64,000 nt of DNA from Orobanche coerulescens. Its lineage: Eukaryota > Streptophyta > Magnoliopsida > Lamiales > Orobanchaceae. This document shows, piece after piece, positions 45,741 through 56,738 of the stretch. The notes under the pieces are model-generated. The model saw only the letters and a list, made by a program, of their open reading frames with translations. It ran no database searches and was not told the origin of the DNA. The DNA is taken from assembly GCA_033398695.1 (NCBI GenBank), contig CM065801.1, positions 2,108,001-2,172,000 on the forward strand, read 5' to 3'. How positions within the stretch are numbered: the stretch's first letter is position 1; each line of letters begins with the position of its first letter. The position numbers were made by a program, and so were the translations under genes.

Positions 45741-46766
45741 TGTTGGAAATATAAGATAAAATGGAGGAAATGGGCTATTTTGAGCAGCTCATTTGAGAGG
45801 AAATTTTGAGTGGGCTCGAATACGAGTTAAAGTCGGGACTTAGTTGGAATACGTAGTACTCCGTACGAGGTTTCCAAAACATGTAAGAACACTCAAAATG
45901 ATTGAGGTATGAATGAGATATAATGTTCCAAAGTGAACCCTTTAAAAATAAATTTGGGATGCTATCCCACATTGGAAAAAGAAGGGATAAATTGTGAGTA
46001 TATAAGGAGATGTGGACAAAGACATGTTCAAAATGAGACATGTGTGGATGTGTGACTAGGCGCCCCTCACGCACACACACACACACACGCGCGCGCCGCC
46101 GTCGCCGCCGTCCGTTCGGCTGGCCGGCCGGCCGACTCGGTTCGGCTCGGTTCGGCTCGGTCTCGGTCGAAGGGCGATTTGGGCGAAATGTCTCGGCGTC
46201 TCGAAGTTATCTTTTTACAGCGAATCTGGATAAGTATTTCGATCGGTCTAGAGTTCCTACAGAAACCAAATTCGATCGGTTTAGAGTTCCTACAGATACC
46301 AATTTCGATCGGTATAGAGTTCCTCCAGCACACAACCTCCTCCAGTCTTCACCTATAAATACCCGGCTGAGGGGGCTCGATTTCACAATTATTTTTTGCG
46401 GACGAATTTCAAAGCCTACACAGCCAAATATTTTCTTCGTTTTTCTTTCTTCTGCGGTCGGTGATAGTAGACAGATTTTGTTCTAGTTCGTTGAGGGTGC
46501 AGCGGATCACAGATTCGTTACATCGAGCTGTTGTTTTATCCTGGGAGGCAGACGTCATACACCGTGGTGAGGACGAATTTTCTTTAAGGAGACAGAGTAT
46601 CTGGACTCAACAGCGACACTTTCGTTTTACGTACGGGATCGGCGGATTTCGTTTTGCTAACAATTTTCTGCAGGTCCTATACTATATATATACATATATC
46701 GAATATATATATATATATATATATTTTCTGTTATTTTCAAGTAATTGTTTTCAAATTATTTCAACA
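45741..46766 (+). repeat. Copia LTR3
   Basis: 1026 bp. It lacks about 80 bp after 46218 compared with LTR1 and LTR2, and that segment includes the inverted repeat TTCGGTAAAAT/ATTTTACCGAA. The TATA box is at 46353-46361. It ends at TTTCAACA, directly before CTTAG. Confidence 0.93.
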
Positions 46767-46771
46767 CTTAG

Positions 46772-46933
46772 TGCCTCGCGTTGTTCACTACCATCATTTC
46801 TTAGGTCGCCGGATCGATTGCCAAGAAGGAAAATAGGCGGTTGTTGATGAGGGTGAGAGAAAAGGGAAGGAAAGGAAGACGTGAGGAAAAGGGAGGGGTA
46901 AAGTAAAAAAAAGAAGATTCCCCTTATCATAAA
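46772..46933. other. Short flank between copia and LARD A
   Basis: It continues the locus of 39520-40024 after removal of the copia insertion, and ends at the target of LARD A and the left flank of the pogo-like element. It is rich in purines on the plus strand. No feature was recognised. Confidence 0.6.
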
Positions 46934-46938
46934 CATAT

Positions 46939-49653
46939 TGTAATATCCGCAATTTCGAATTTCGGTAATTTTCTTTTTTCGGAGGAAGTTCATTTTGACA
47001 ACTCTATCATGACTGTTTCGTCATTCCGAGAATGATTAATTCTGCACTTTTTGTCATCCGAGTTCGTTTCGGTGTCGTTTTGTTGAGTTCCGTGTCCTTA
47101 ATCGACTTTTTCACGTGGGAGTTCGACTTTGTAAAGTCACCATTAATTCTTGGAAACTCCAAAAATTCTGAATCTTTGCAACATTATAGAGCATCAAGTT
47201 AGCTTTCCAATGGTTCAAACGGTGAGTCAATCGGAGTCCAGACGAGGGAGTTATGCTCGAAATAGCTAAGACTACACGATGTGCCTTTTTCGTGTTGGAG
47301 TGGGCTGTACCGTGTGCCGCGGCACACTTCAGCTGTGCCGCGGCACTAAGCTGATTCCTGGGCATTTTTCTTGGTCCTGGGCCGCGGCACACTCGTCCTG
47401 TGCCGCGGCACACGGGCTTTTTCTGCGTTTTTTAGCAGATTTTCGAGGAGAAACATTCATTTTCTCCTCTCTTCTTCCTCCTCCCATTCTAGGCGATTCT
47501 AAGGGCGATTTTGGGCGATCTGAGTGCTCCCAAACTTGTAGAGATCATCCACCTCAAGTCTTGTTGTAGATTTTCGACCTCTACTTGAATCCTTCATCCA
47601 AATCAAGGTATTTTGGCTTGAACTCTTGTTTTTGTATATTTGGGGATTTTCCTTTTTGATTTCGATTCCAATCCGTTTTTGATCAATTAATTGTTGTATA
47701 AACGTTGTTTTGAACTTGTTCTATGGATTGGATACTCGTATCTTTGGTTCGTTCGACCCGAGGGGTGATTTCTTTGTTCTTGAAGGGTCTTGAACATTTA
47801 ATGTTCGATTAAATGTTCGAATGAGTTCCCTTTGATAGTTTGTTGGGATTTCCGTTGTTTTCGGCCTTGATTCTCGTCGTAATCATGTTTTATTATTCCT
47901 TACGGAGGATTATAGGTGCTCGATGATTCCGATGTTGAATTCCGTTGGTGATTGATGATTCATGTGGTGTTTTCCCGTAGTAATTTCGGTGCTATCGCGT
48001 TCTAGATAGTGTTCGGGAAATTGAGGGCTACCCGGCCGTATCCGTTCATTTTTCCATTGCTCGTGATATCGAGGCAAGTACCTTGTCCATACTTTTCTTG
48101 TTTTGTGGATATGATGATTGGTGATCGTCTTGGTGTGTTTGTTGTTTGTTTGAAATGAGTTTTCAAAAGATTTGGTTAGCCTTGTTAAAGGCCCTCTTTC
48201 AAAACCGTGTGTGTTTTGTGATTGGTGTGATTGGTGAACGAGTATGTGAATCTTATGGATATATTTGGTATTGATGATGCACTTGGTATTTGCGTGTGGA
48301 TGTATATTGTTTCATTTCGGTGCATTGTGGTTTGACGTGTTGTTTTACTAAGTGTTTGATGCCTCTGGGTGAATTTTTTGGATATCCTTGGTGTGATATG
48401 TTACTCGTGCTTGAGATTATTTCGCTAGCCAGATCGGGGGGTCCGACGGGATCACGGAGTGGGATTCGTGGCTTCGTACCGGTCCTAGGCGACGTGTGGT
48501 GCTTGAGTATTTCGCTAGCCAGCTCGGGGGGTCCGACGGGATCACGGAGTGGGATTTGTGGCTTCGTCCCGGTCCTAGGCGATGCGAGTACATGTTTTGT
48601 GAATGTGTTTGCTCACCTCGGGAGGGTTCGACGGGACCACGGAGGGAATTCCAATGGCTTCGACCTGGGTTCACGAGTGAAACTTCACCGCTACGTGTGT
48701 ATATTTTGTGATTGTTTTTCGCTCACCTCGGGAGGGTCCGATGGGATCACGGAGGGAATTCCATTGGCTTCGACCTGGATTCACGAGTGCGGTTGCTTAT
48801 GTTTTGTGAATGTGTTTGCTCACCTCGGGAGGGTTCGACGGGGCCACGGAGGGAATTCCATTGGCTTCGACCTGGATTCACGAGTGAAACTTCACGGGTG
48901 CGTGTGTATTTTTATGTCCGTCGAGGACGCGTGACGTGGGTTTCAACCCCGTATTGTGGTCGGTTTTCTATTTTCGAAAACAAAACCTTTGGGCTGTGAC
49001 CCTGTTGATTTTTGGAAAGATAAGGATTTGAAAATCCTAAGTTGTTTTCTATCAAAACTCTCGATGGCATTTAAACGGTTTTATAAATTGTTTTCCCTTG
49101 ATTTGTGACCTTTCGGTTTTAGAATATTTTACCAAACTCTTGCCTCGGGAAGTGCTTTTCGTTACGTTTGGATTTTTATGGATTCCTGGTTATTGTTATT
49201 TGTGAAATGTGAATTGTATGGCTCGTATATTTGCACTTGTACTTGCACTAGCAAAACACTGGAGTTTTGCTAACCCCCGAGTATTCGGGGGGTGGATGTC
49301 TATTTTTGCATTCAGGTTTTGGAGCATAGCACAGGGTCGGAACGAAGGATGATGAAAGATGAACGATACTAATCACACGAGGTTCCGTTGATGTCATATT
49401 GGTCCAGTTGTATTTTCTTTTCCGTTGCGGTATCTTTTCCCCGTTGTACGGGAGTTTATTGTATTTTGACCCCTGTGTGGGTATGTGTTTGGAATTGAGT
49501 TGTATGTTATTATTGAAAGACCAAGTCGGTCTACTGAGTCATTTTAGCCTTAAAGGCGATGTTTAGATGTTTGATTTTAGTTATCAGCCTGGTATATCCT
49601 CGAGGAGAGGGTCTACGGCGTGTAATATCCCTGAGTGGATTGGGGGTGTTACA
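46939..49653 (+). repeat. A 5' LTR
   Basis: TGTAATATCCGC to GGGTGTTACA. The palindrome array is at 47314-47411, followed by a TC-rich stretch (likely leader start, no clear TATA box). The leader tandem domain is at about 48424-48890: two units of the AGCCAGCTCGGGGGGTCC type, then three of the CTCACCTCGGGAGGGT type. The long ORF at 48290-48934 is made by these repeats. Confidence 0.95.
47314..47411 (+). promoter_or_regulatory. U3 palindrome array, A 5' LTR
   Basis: GTGCCGCGGCAC units start at 47314, 47335, 47379 (first bases changed) and 47400: two pairs 21 bp apart, with the pairs 44 bp apart. The first extends to the perfect 16-bp palindrome GTGTGCCGCGGCACAC (47312-47327). The centre is CCGCGG, two adjacent CpGs. 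Confidence 0.88.
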
Positions 49654-49657
49654 TAAA

Positions 49658-49670
49658 TGGTATCGGAGCT
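49658..49670 (+). other. A primer-binding site
   Basis: TGGTATCGGAGCT, 4 bases after the LTR. It is identical to the E site and is an initiator tRNA-Met complement with one change. Confidence 0.88.
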
Positions 49671-51119
49671 TAGGTTGTGGAAACCTAGGTTGTCGGGTCA
49701 GTGGTGTCTGTTGAGTTTTGTCTTGTCGGATTATGTCTGACTAAGTCGTGTCGCGACGCGTCGTCTGAGTTTGTTGGTCGTGATTAGTATCGTGGGCGAT
49801 CATCATCTTCGTGCGACCTGTGAATGTAAGTCTCCCTTCTTTGTGTTGTGCCTCGTGTGACACGAGCTATTTTTATGATTATTTGTTAAGTGACGGAATC
49901 CTCTTATGGATTTTGATTTTGTGATATGTGGTTATTTGATTCTCATATTTCGTTCATATGAGGAGTAGTGTTCTTTGGATTGTGCATGTTGAATCGTATT
50001 TCTTTTATCCGCTGCGTGAGTTCTTTTGTAATGACTTTCGGTATTTTACCGACCGAGTTTTATTTCGAAAACCGATTCCCTTAACCGAGTTTTTGGCATT
50101 ATGGCCTTGATCGCTTTGGCGAAATTCTTATGACGGTATTTAGTATTTTGTAAATGGCTTTCGTGAGTTTTGAAATATTACCGTCATCGGCCTTTTGGCG
50201 TTTTTGTAAATGGTTTTTAGCACAGTGAGTTCCGGCGCAGGACCCACGGCGCTATAATATTTTGTGTAATTACAGAAATTTTTGGGCATTCTAGCCCATT
50301 GAATTATCTTTGAAAAACTTGAGTATCTTAGAAAATAAATTTCGAGACGTACTTTCAAAATGAATTATTTTCTCGTGGTACATCCAAGATGCCACAATAT
50401 GTTTCAAAATTCTTCTACCGCGAGGACCCAAAATGTTTTGAGATATTTTCAATGTTTTATAAACACTTTTACTTAGACCCGAGGGTCGAATATTTCCGAA
50501 AGTTTTTCACGAAAAGAAAGTGTCCTCATTTTTATCAAATGCGAGATGGTTCTCCAAAGTCTCGATAACGATGTTTCATGTTTGTACTTTTTCTTGAAAG
50601 GTGATACTCAAGATCAACCGGCATTTTTCTAAATTATTTTCAAAAGGATGTTTTCATTTTAAAAACCTATCCATTCCCGTTTGAGGGCTGGATATGTATG
50701 TATGATGTTTGCTTTGTCGTTATGATGTTACTCCCGAGTATGATCGAATTGGTGGCATGAATGTCGAGGCGTTGCCACGCATTTGTTGCACTAGCCCTCT
50801 GTGAGAGGTGTATACTGGTGTTTACTGTTTATCACCTCGTGGTGATTTGCGTGTTGTCGCCCGAGTGTGGGTTGTTAAAGCTTGGATTTTTGTGCGTTTA
50901 TGCACATGTGTGATTGTTTCATGATGTTTGTAATTATGTGCTGGTTATCGTTCGGGCCGTTGAGGTCGCCGAACGATACCGTCGTTGTTGTAGTGTTTGT
51001 GTGTGTATTACTTTACGATGGTAATCGTTATATATGATATGTGTTATGATTCCTTGTTGTGCTGAGTTGGCATCTCCGGTATGTTGTTTTGCGGTGTTAT
51101 GTTCCATTGTATCTAGCAT
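49671..51119 (+). other. A internal region, 5' part, non-coding
   Basis: About 1.45 kb with no recognisable gag start or other coding. Sequence around 50400-50640 ('gacccgagggtcgaat', 'gatactcaagatcaacc') is repeated in reverse orientation in G near 60110-60260. Confidence 0.7.
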
Positions 51120-51464
51120 TTGTATTTTCGGTATGCCGAGCCGAGGCATTTTAACCGTGATGTGCCGGGGGAATGTACGTGCAAATTGTCCTTCTCGTCA
51201 GTAACACATTTCGAGTGTGGACTCGAGGGACACCGAATTCAGTTTTGCGAATTGGCTACCGAGACTTTCGGAGTTCGCGCTTCAAAGACAGATATCAGAA
51301 TCGGCTTTGAGAGGCCTTTGAAGGATGTTTCTGTCGATTGCCTGTTGTGTCGTCTCCTTGATTTCGTTATTGTGAGTAGCGGGGACGACCTTCTTTTAGA
51401 AGAGGTCGAATATAATACCCGTATTATTTTTGGCTTCTGCATTTTCTCTTTCTCAATTCTATAG
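51120..51464 (+). pseudogene. Gag zinc-knuckle and protease relic in LARD A
   Basis: A 114-residue frame. At 51207-51248 it reads HFECGLEGHRIQFC, which aligns with the B motif CFDCVQEGHRATFF; the first Cys is now His. The flank SVT before it is shared with B. About 45 residues on, SSGDDLLLEE (near 51378-51405) resembles GDDLILGDDWL of the B and E proteases, with the catalytic DTGA part missing. This is a shrunken remnant of the gag-protease junction, so A descends from a coding element. Confidence 0.65.
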
Positions 51465-52413
51465 ACTCGCTCGTGTTTGTTGATACTTTCTGAACTTGTT
51501 CTGTATTCCGGTTTCATCGTTCGAACGAGCTGTGATCTTGTTTTGGGTCGATCTGGTTATCGCTGTGACTTTTTCGAGTTCGGTTCGATTCTTGTGAACC
51601 TTGTTCGGAAGTAACACCCTTTGGTTCTACTAGCTCTTCTATTCGACGTGGATCGGATTTTGAATTTCTGTATTTTCGACTCCGTCGACTCGTTTATGTT
51701 CGTTGACATTTCTGAACTTTCCCTATCCCTTACTTTTGTTGATCGAACGAGTGTGGTATTGTTTTGGAATAACTCGTTTGTCGATGTGACTTTTCAATCG
51801 CTATTCCCTTTCGTGTGGATCTTATGTGAATGCACATCTTGTTGTTTCACCGGATCATATATTGTCTCGAGTCGAGATGTGAAGCTTGGAGTTGTTGTTT
51901 GAATTTTATTGTTCTTCGTGATTCGAACATGAGTGTTCGATTTTTCTTGTCTCGATCGTTGTGGTTCGATCGTTTGATTGTTCGGTTCTTGTTGATCTCG
52001 TTTTGTGATTGTTGAGCGTTCAGACTCCTTCCTAATTTCCTTATGTTCGGGAAATTAGTCTCGTTTTCGATCTTCCAACCCTTGGGCGGTGGAATTCCGT
52101 ATTTCTTCAGCGATTGGCTCGCGTTTTGATTGACGTACCGTTGGGGTGGTCGATTATATTGATTTTCGTTCGTCGTGTTTTGTGATTGTTCGGATAATTG
52201 AGTTGACTATATTATCCATTTGATGACGCTTGTCATTGGTTGGTTTTATTATATCCCTAACGGCGACGTTGTGTTGGTCGTTGTGGGGCGTGTTTTCACG
52301 CCGTATGTCTCTTTGCGTTTCTTGCAGCGTTTCGCCGTTGGGCAAAAGTTTTCTATTTTTGTGTATCTCGTCGAGTTTTCCTGGCGGGTATATTGCTCCC
52401 CCCTACTTGTTTT
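51465..52413 (+). other. A internal region, 3' part, non-coding
   Basis: About 0.95 kb. No RT, RNase H or integrase motif is seen in any frame supplied. Short repeated phrases such as TTCGTTCGAACGAG and CTCGTTT occur. It is homologous in reverse to G near 59300-59720. Confidence 0.65.
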
Positions 52414-52450
52414 AAGTTTCGGGACGAAACTTCTTTTAAGGAGGGTAGAA
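52414..52450 (+). other. A hairpin and polypurine tract
   Basis: Inverted repeat AAGTTTCG-GGA-CGAAACTT at 52414-52432, then TTTT and AAGGAGGGTAGAA to the LTR edge. It is nearly identical to the E sequence although A does not encode pol here. Confidence 0.88.
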
Positions 52451-55165
52451 TGTAATATCCGCAATTTCGAATTTCGGTAATTTTCTTTTTTCGGAGGAAG
52501 TTCGTTTTGACAACTCTATCATGACCGTTTCGTCATTCCGAGAATGATTAATTCTGCACTTTTTGTCATCCGAGTTCGTTTCGGTGTCGTTTTGTTGAGT
52601 TCCGTGTCCTTAATCGACTTTTTCACGTGGGAGTTCGACTTTGTAAAGTCACCATTAATTCTTGGAAACTCCAAAAATTCTGAATCTTTGCAACATTATA
52701 GAGCATCAAGTTAGCTTTCCAATGGTTCAAACGGTGAGTCAATCGGAGTCCAGACGAGGGAGTTATGCTCGAAATAGCTAAGACTAAACGATGTGCCTTT
52801 TTCGTGTTGGAGTGGGCTGTACCGTGTGCCGCGGCACACTTCAGCTGTGCCGCGGCACTAAGCTGATTCCTGGGCATTTTTCTTGGTCCTGGGCCGCGGC
52901 ACACTCGTCCTGTGCCGCGGCACACGGGCTTTTTCTGCGTTTTTTAGCAGATTTTCGAGGAGAAACATTCATTTTCTCCTCTCTTCTTCCTCCTCCCATT
53001 CTAGGCGATTCTAAGGGCGATTTTGGGCGATCTGAGTGCTCCCAAACTTGTAGAGATCATCCACCTCAAGTCTTGTTGTAGATTTTCGATCTCTACTTGA
53101 ATCCTTCATCCAAATCAAGGTATTTTGGCTTGAACCCTTGTTTTTGTAGATTTGGGGATTTTCCTTTTTGATTTCGATTCCAATCCGTTTTTGATCAATT
53201 AATTATTGTATAAACGTTGTTTTGAACTTGTTCTATGGATTGGATACTCGTATCTTTGGTTCGTTCGACCCGAGGGGTGATTTCTTTGTTCTTGAAGGGT
53301 CTTGAACATTTAATGTTCGATTAAATGTTCGAATGAGTTCCCTTTGATAGTTTGTTGGGATTTCCGTTGTTTTCGGCCTTGATTCTCGTCGTAATCATGT
53401 TTTATTATTCCTTATGGAGGATTATAGGTGCTCGATGATTCCGATGTTGAATTCCGTTGGTGATTGATGATTCATGTGGTGTTTTCCGTAGTAATTTGGT
53501 CTTATCGCGTTCTAGATAGTGTTCGGGAAATTGAGGGCTACCCGGCCGTATCCGTTCATTTTTCCATTGCTCGTGATATCGAGGCAAGTACCTTGTCCAT
53601 ACTTTTCTTGTTTTGTGGATATGATGATTGGTGATCGTCTTGGTGTGTTTGTTGTTTGTTTGAAATGAGTTTTCAAAAGATTTGGTTAGCCTTGTTAAAG
53701 GCCCTCTTTCAAAACCGTGTGTGTTTTGTGATTGGTGTGATTGGTGAACGAGTATGTGAATCTTATGGATATGTTTGGTATTGAGGATGCACTTGGTATT
53801 TGCGTGTGGATGTATATTGTTTCATTTCGGTGCATTGTGGTTTGATGTGTTGTTTTACTAAGTGTTTGATGCCTCTCGGTGAATTTTTTGGATATCCTTG
53901 GTGTGATATGTTACTCGTGCTTGAGATTATTTCGCTAGCCAGCTCGGGGGGTCCGACGGGATCACGGAGTGGAATTCGTGGCTTCGTCCCGGTCCTAGGC
54001 GACGTGTGGTGCTTGAGTATTTCGCTAGCCAGCTCGGGGGGTCCGACGGGATCACGGAGTGGGATTTGTGGCTTCGTCCCGGTCCTAGGCAATGCGAGTA
54101 CATGTTTTGTGAATGTGTTTGCTCACCTCGGGAGGGTTCGACGGGACCACGGAGGGAATTCCAATGGCTTCGACCTGGGTTCACGAGTGAAACTTCACCG
54201 CTACGTGTGTATATTTTGTGATTGTTTTTCGCTCACCTCGGGAGGGTCCGATGGGATCACGGAGGGAATTCCATTGGCTTCGACCTGGATTCACGAGTGC
54301 GGTTGCTTATGTTTTGTGAATGTGTTTGCTCACCTCGGGAGGGTTCGACGGGGCCACGGAGGGAATTCCATTGGCTTCGACCTGGATTCACGAGTGAAAC
54401 TTCACGGGTGCGTGTGTATTTTTATGTCCGTCGAGGATGCGTGGCGTGGGTTTCAACCCTGTGTATTGTGGTCGGTTTTCTATTTTCGAAAACAAAACCT
54501 TTGGGCTGTGACCCTGTTGATTTTTGGAAAGATAAGGATTTGAAAATCCTAAGTTGTTTTCTATCAAAACTCTCGATGGCATTTAAATGGTTTTATAAAT
54601 TGTTTTCCCTTGATTTGTGACCTTTCGGTTTTAGAATATTTTACCAAACTCTTGCCTCGGGAAGTGCTTTTCGTTACGTTTGGATTTTTATGGATTTCTG
54701 GTTATTGTTATTTGTGAAATGTGAATTGTATGGCTCGTATATTTGCACTTGTACTTGCACTAGCAAAACAGTGGAGTTTTGCTAACCCCCGAGTATTCGG
54801 GGGGTGGATGTCTATTTTTGCATTCAGGTTTTGGAGCATAGCACAGGGTCGGAACGAAGGATGATGAAAGATGAACGATACTAATCACACGAGGTTCCGT
54901 TGATGTCATATTGGTCCAGTTGTATTTTCTTTTCCGTTGCGGTATCTTTTCCCCGTTGTACGGGAGTTTATTGTATTTTGACCCCTGCGTGGGTATGTGT
55001 TTGGAATTGAGTTGTATGTTATTATTGAAAGACCAAGTCGGTCTACTGAGTCATTTTAGCCTTAAAGGCGATGTTTAGATGTTTGATTTTAGTTATCAGT
55101 CTGGTAGATCCTCGAGGAGAGGGTCTACGGCGTGTAATATCCCTGAGTGGATTGGGGGTGTTACA
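52451..55165 (+). repeat. A 3' LTR
   Basis: 2715 bp, nearly identical to the 5' LTR. The palindrome array is at 52826-52923 (starts 52826, 52847, 52891, 52912) and the leader tandem domain at about 53935-54400. Confidence 0.95.
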
Positions 55166-55171
55166 CATATA

Positions 55172-56736
55172 CAGTAAAACCTTTATACGGTAATATCTTT
55201 GGGACCGAGAAAAAATATTATTATAGGGAGGTTATTCCTTAATAGAGATTTACATATAAAAATTTTTAAAAATAATTTAAATAGATATATAAATATATAT
55301 TATATTTTTAATACATAAATAAGAAGATATACCATAAAATTTTAAAACAAATTAACAAAATATTTACTTAAATATCTTAAATACATGATGAACTTGAAAC
55401 TTAAGTTAAGATTCATGAATATACATTATTTAAGAGAAGAATTAGATAAATGGGCTTGGAAGGACATTTACAACATGGATGAAACTGGTCTATTTTATCG
55501 AATGCAGGCGGATAACTCTCTTTCAACAAAGCAGTTAGAGGGGCGAAAACAAAACAAAGAAAGAATTACAGTTGTTATTTGTTGCAACGGTGATGGCACT
55601 GAAAAACTTCCGTTTTTGATTATTGTTAAGTTTCTTAATCCCAGATGCTTTAAAAATCTTAATCGTGATAATCTTAATTGTACTTATCGAGCAAATTCAA
55701 ATGCCTCGATGACATCTTTAGTCTTTGAGCAATGGATAAAATGGTCTGATAGCCGTTTGAACAGAAATGTGTTGCTTATTTTGGACAATTGTACAGCACA
55801 TGGGAAAAAAGATAACCTTCCCCCTCTTCGTCACACAAATATTATGTTTTTACCACCAAATAGCACTTCCAAAATTCAGCCATGTGATGCAGGCATCATT
55901 AGAAATTTTAAAAGTTATTATCGTCGTCGATTTAATCATCTACTCTTGAAGAGAATTGAAGATCGTGTCTTGGAACCATCAAAGATATCTCACCTGGATG
56001 GAATTTTAAATGCGGTTTCTTCATGGTCGCGCGGTGTGAAACCATAGACAATTGCAAATTATTTTATGCATTGTAAAATTCGAAGTGTTGAGGTTGATGA
56101 CTTAAAAGTTACAAAAGAATTAGATGAAGAGCATAAAAAATTAGTTGCATATTTGAAGAATCAAATTAAGGAACTTCATTATAATAACCAAATGGATATC
56201 AATGATTTTCTCGAACATCGAGATGAGCAGCAAGTGGTGTATGCTTTAACGGAGAAAAAGATTATTGCAGGAAACAGGTAAGAAGCGCAGAGTGATAATC
56301 CACAGGATGATAGTATAGAAATTGAAAAAGTTTCAAATCAAGAAGCTTCAAGGATGTTAGACAAATTGGAAATATATTAGATACAACAAAAAGGTGATCA
56401 TGTTGAATGTTGATGAGTTACTATGGACGTGCAAGTTAAAGGAAGCAGTGTCAACCCAAACAATCAAATCTTTGTCACAGACAATATTGGACAAATATTT
56501 TAAGACATCTTGAATTTTCACATATGTAACATGATTATATATATATATATATATATATTAAGCAAAGTTATTCTTATATAAAGGGGATTTTATAAACATG
56601 GATTTATAAAAAGTATAGAATATTACAATATAGCGGTTATTCTTAATTATAAGTGGTCCCGAGTTGGGACTGCAATTTTTTATTACAATAGAGAGGTTAT
56701 TCCTATATAGAGTATTACTATATAGATGTTTTACTG
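55172..56736 (+). mobile_element. pogo-like (Tc1/mariner superfamily) DNA transposon
   Basis: 1565 bp, flanked by TA at 55170-55171 and 56737-56738. The TIRs are imperfect: CAGTAAAAC plus related sequence (CTATATAGTAATA and similar) at both ends. Subterminal sequence with GGGACC and AGGTTATTCC is also mirrored. It encodes a truncated DDD transposase. It lies directly right of the target duplication of LARD A. Confidence 0.9.
55385..56513 (+). pseudogene. pogo-like transposase, truncated and with stops
   Basis: The open part (55385-56047) carries the DDE_1-type core: Asp32 in NMDETGLFYRM, Asp134 in LLILDNCTAHG and Asp168 in STSKIQPCDAG, a D-D-D triad as in pogo and CENP-B-like transposases. 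A TAG at 56045-56047, where Trp is likely, interrupts a frame that continues TIANYFMHC to 56281. A degraded tail follows to about 56513 (DILNF in one frame, close to DKYFKTS in another). Only ~210 bp separate the left TIR from the ORF, so the N-terminal DNA-binding domains are deleted. Confidence 0.88.
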
Positions 56737-56738
56737 TA

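Larger units (their letters stand above)
40030..46766 (+). mobile_element. Ty1/copia element with three LTRs and two internal regions
   Basis: The order is LTR1 (40030-41139), internal 1 (41140-42885), LTR2 (42886-43997), internal 2 (43998-45740), LTR3 (45741-46766). A single target duplication CTTAG lies at 40025-40029 and 46767-46771, and none flanks LTR2. Each internal region encodes gag, the start of protease and a GAG-pre-integrase piece, then runs straight to the polypurine tract. Integrase, RT and RNase H are missing at the same place in both. The structure suggests a non-autonomous gag-bearing family that became tandem by LTR-LTR recombination. Confidence 0.93.
46939..55165 (+). mobile_element. 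LARD-like LTR retrotransposon A
   Basis: An 8227-bp element with target duplication CATAT at 46934-46938 and 55166-55170. LTRs are 46939-49653 and 52451-55165, both 2715 bp and nearly identical, so it is recent. The 2.8-kb internal region has a PBS, a hairpin and polypurine tract, and only a zinc-knuckle relic of gag. It is non-autonomous and is probably mobilised by a Tekay-type relative, given the shared PBS, hairpin and LTR ends. Confidence 0.95.

Noticed and set aside
48290..48934. 214-residue ORF in the A 5' LTR, and the longer one at 53800-54543
   Set aside because: It runs through the tandem leader repeats; the peptide is a reiterated repeat product with no family features, and the LTR is non-coding.
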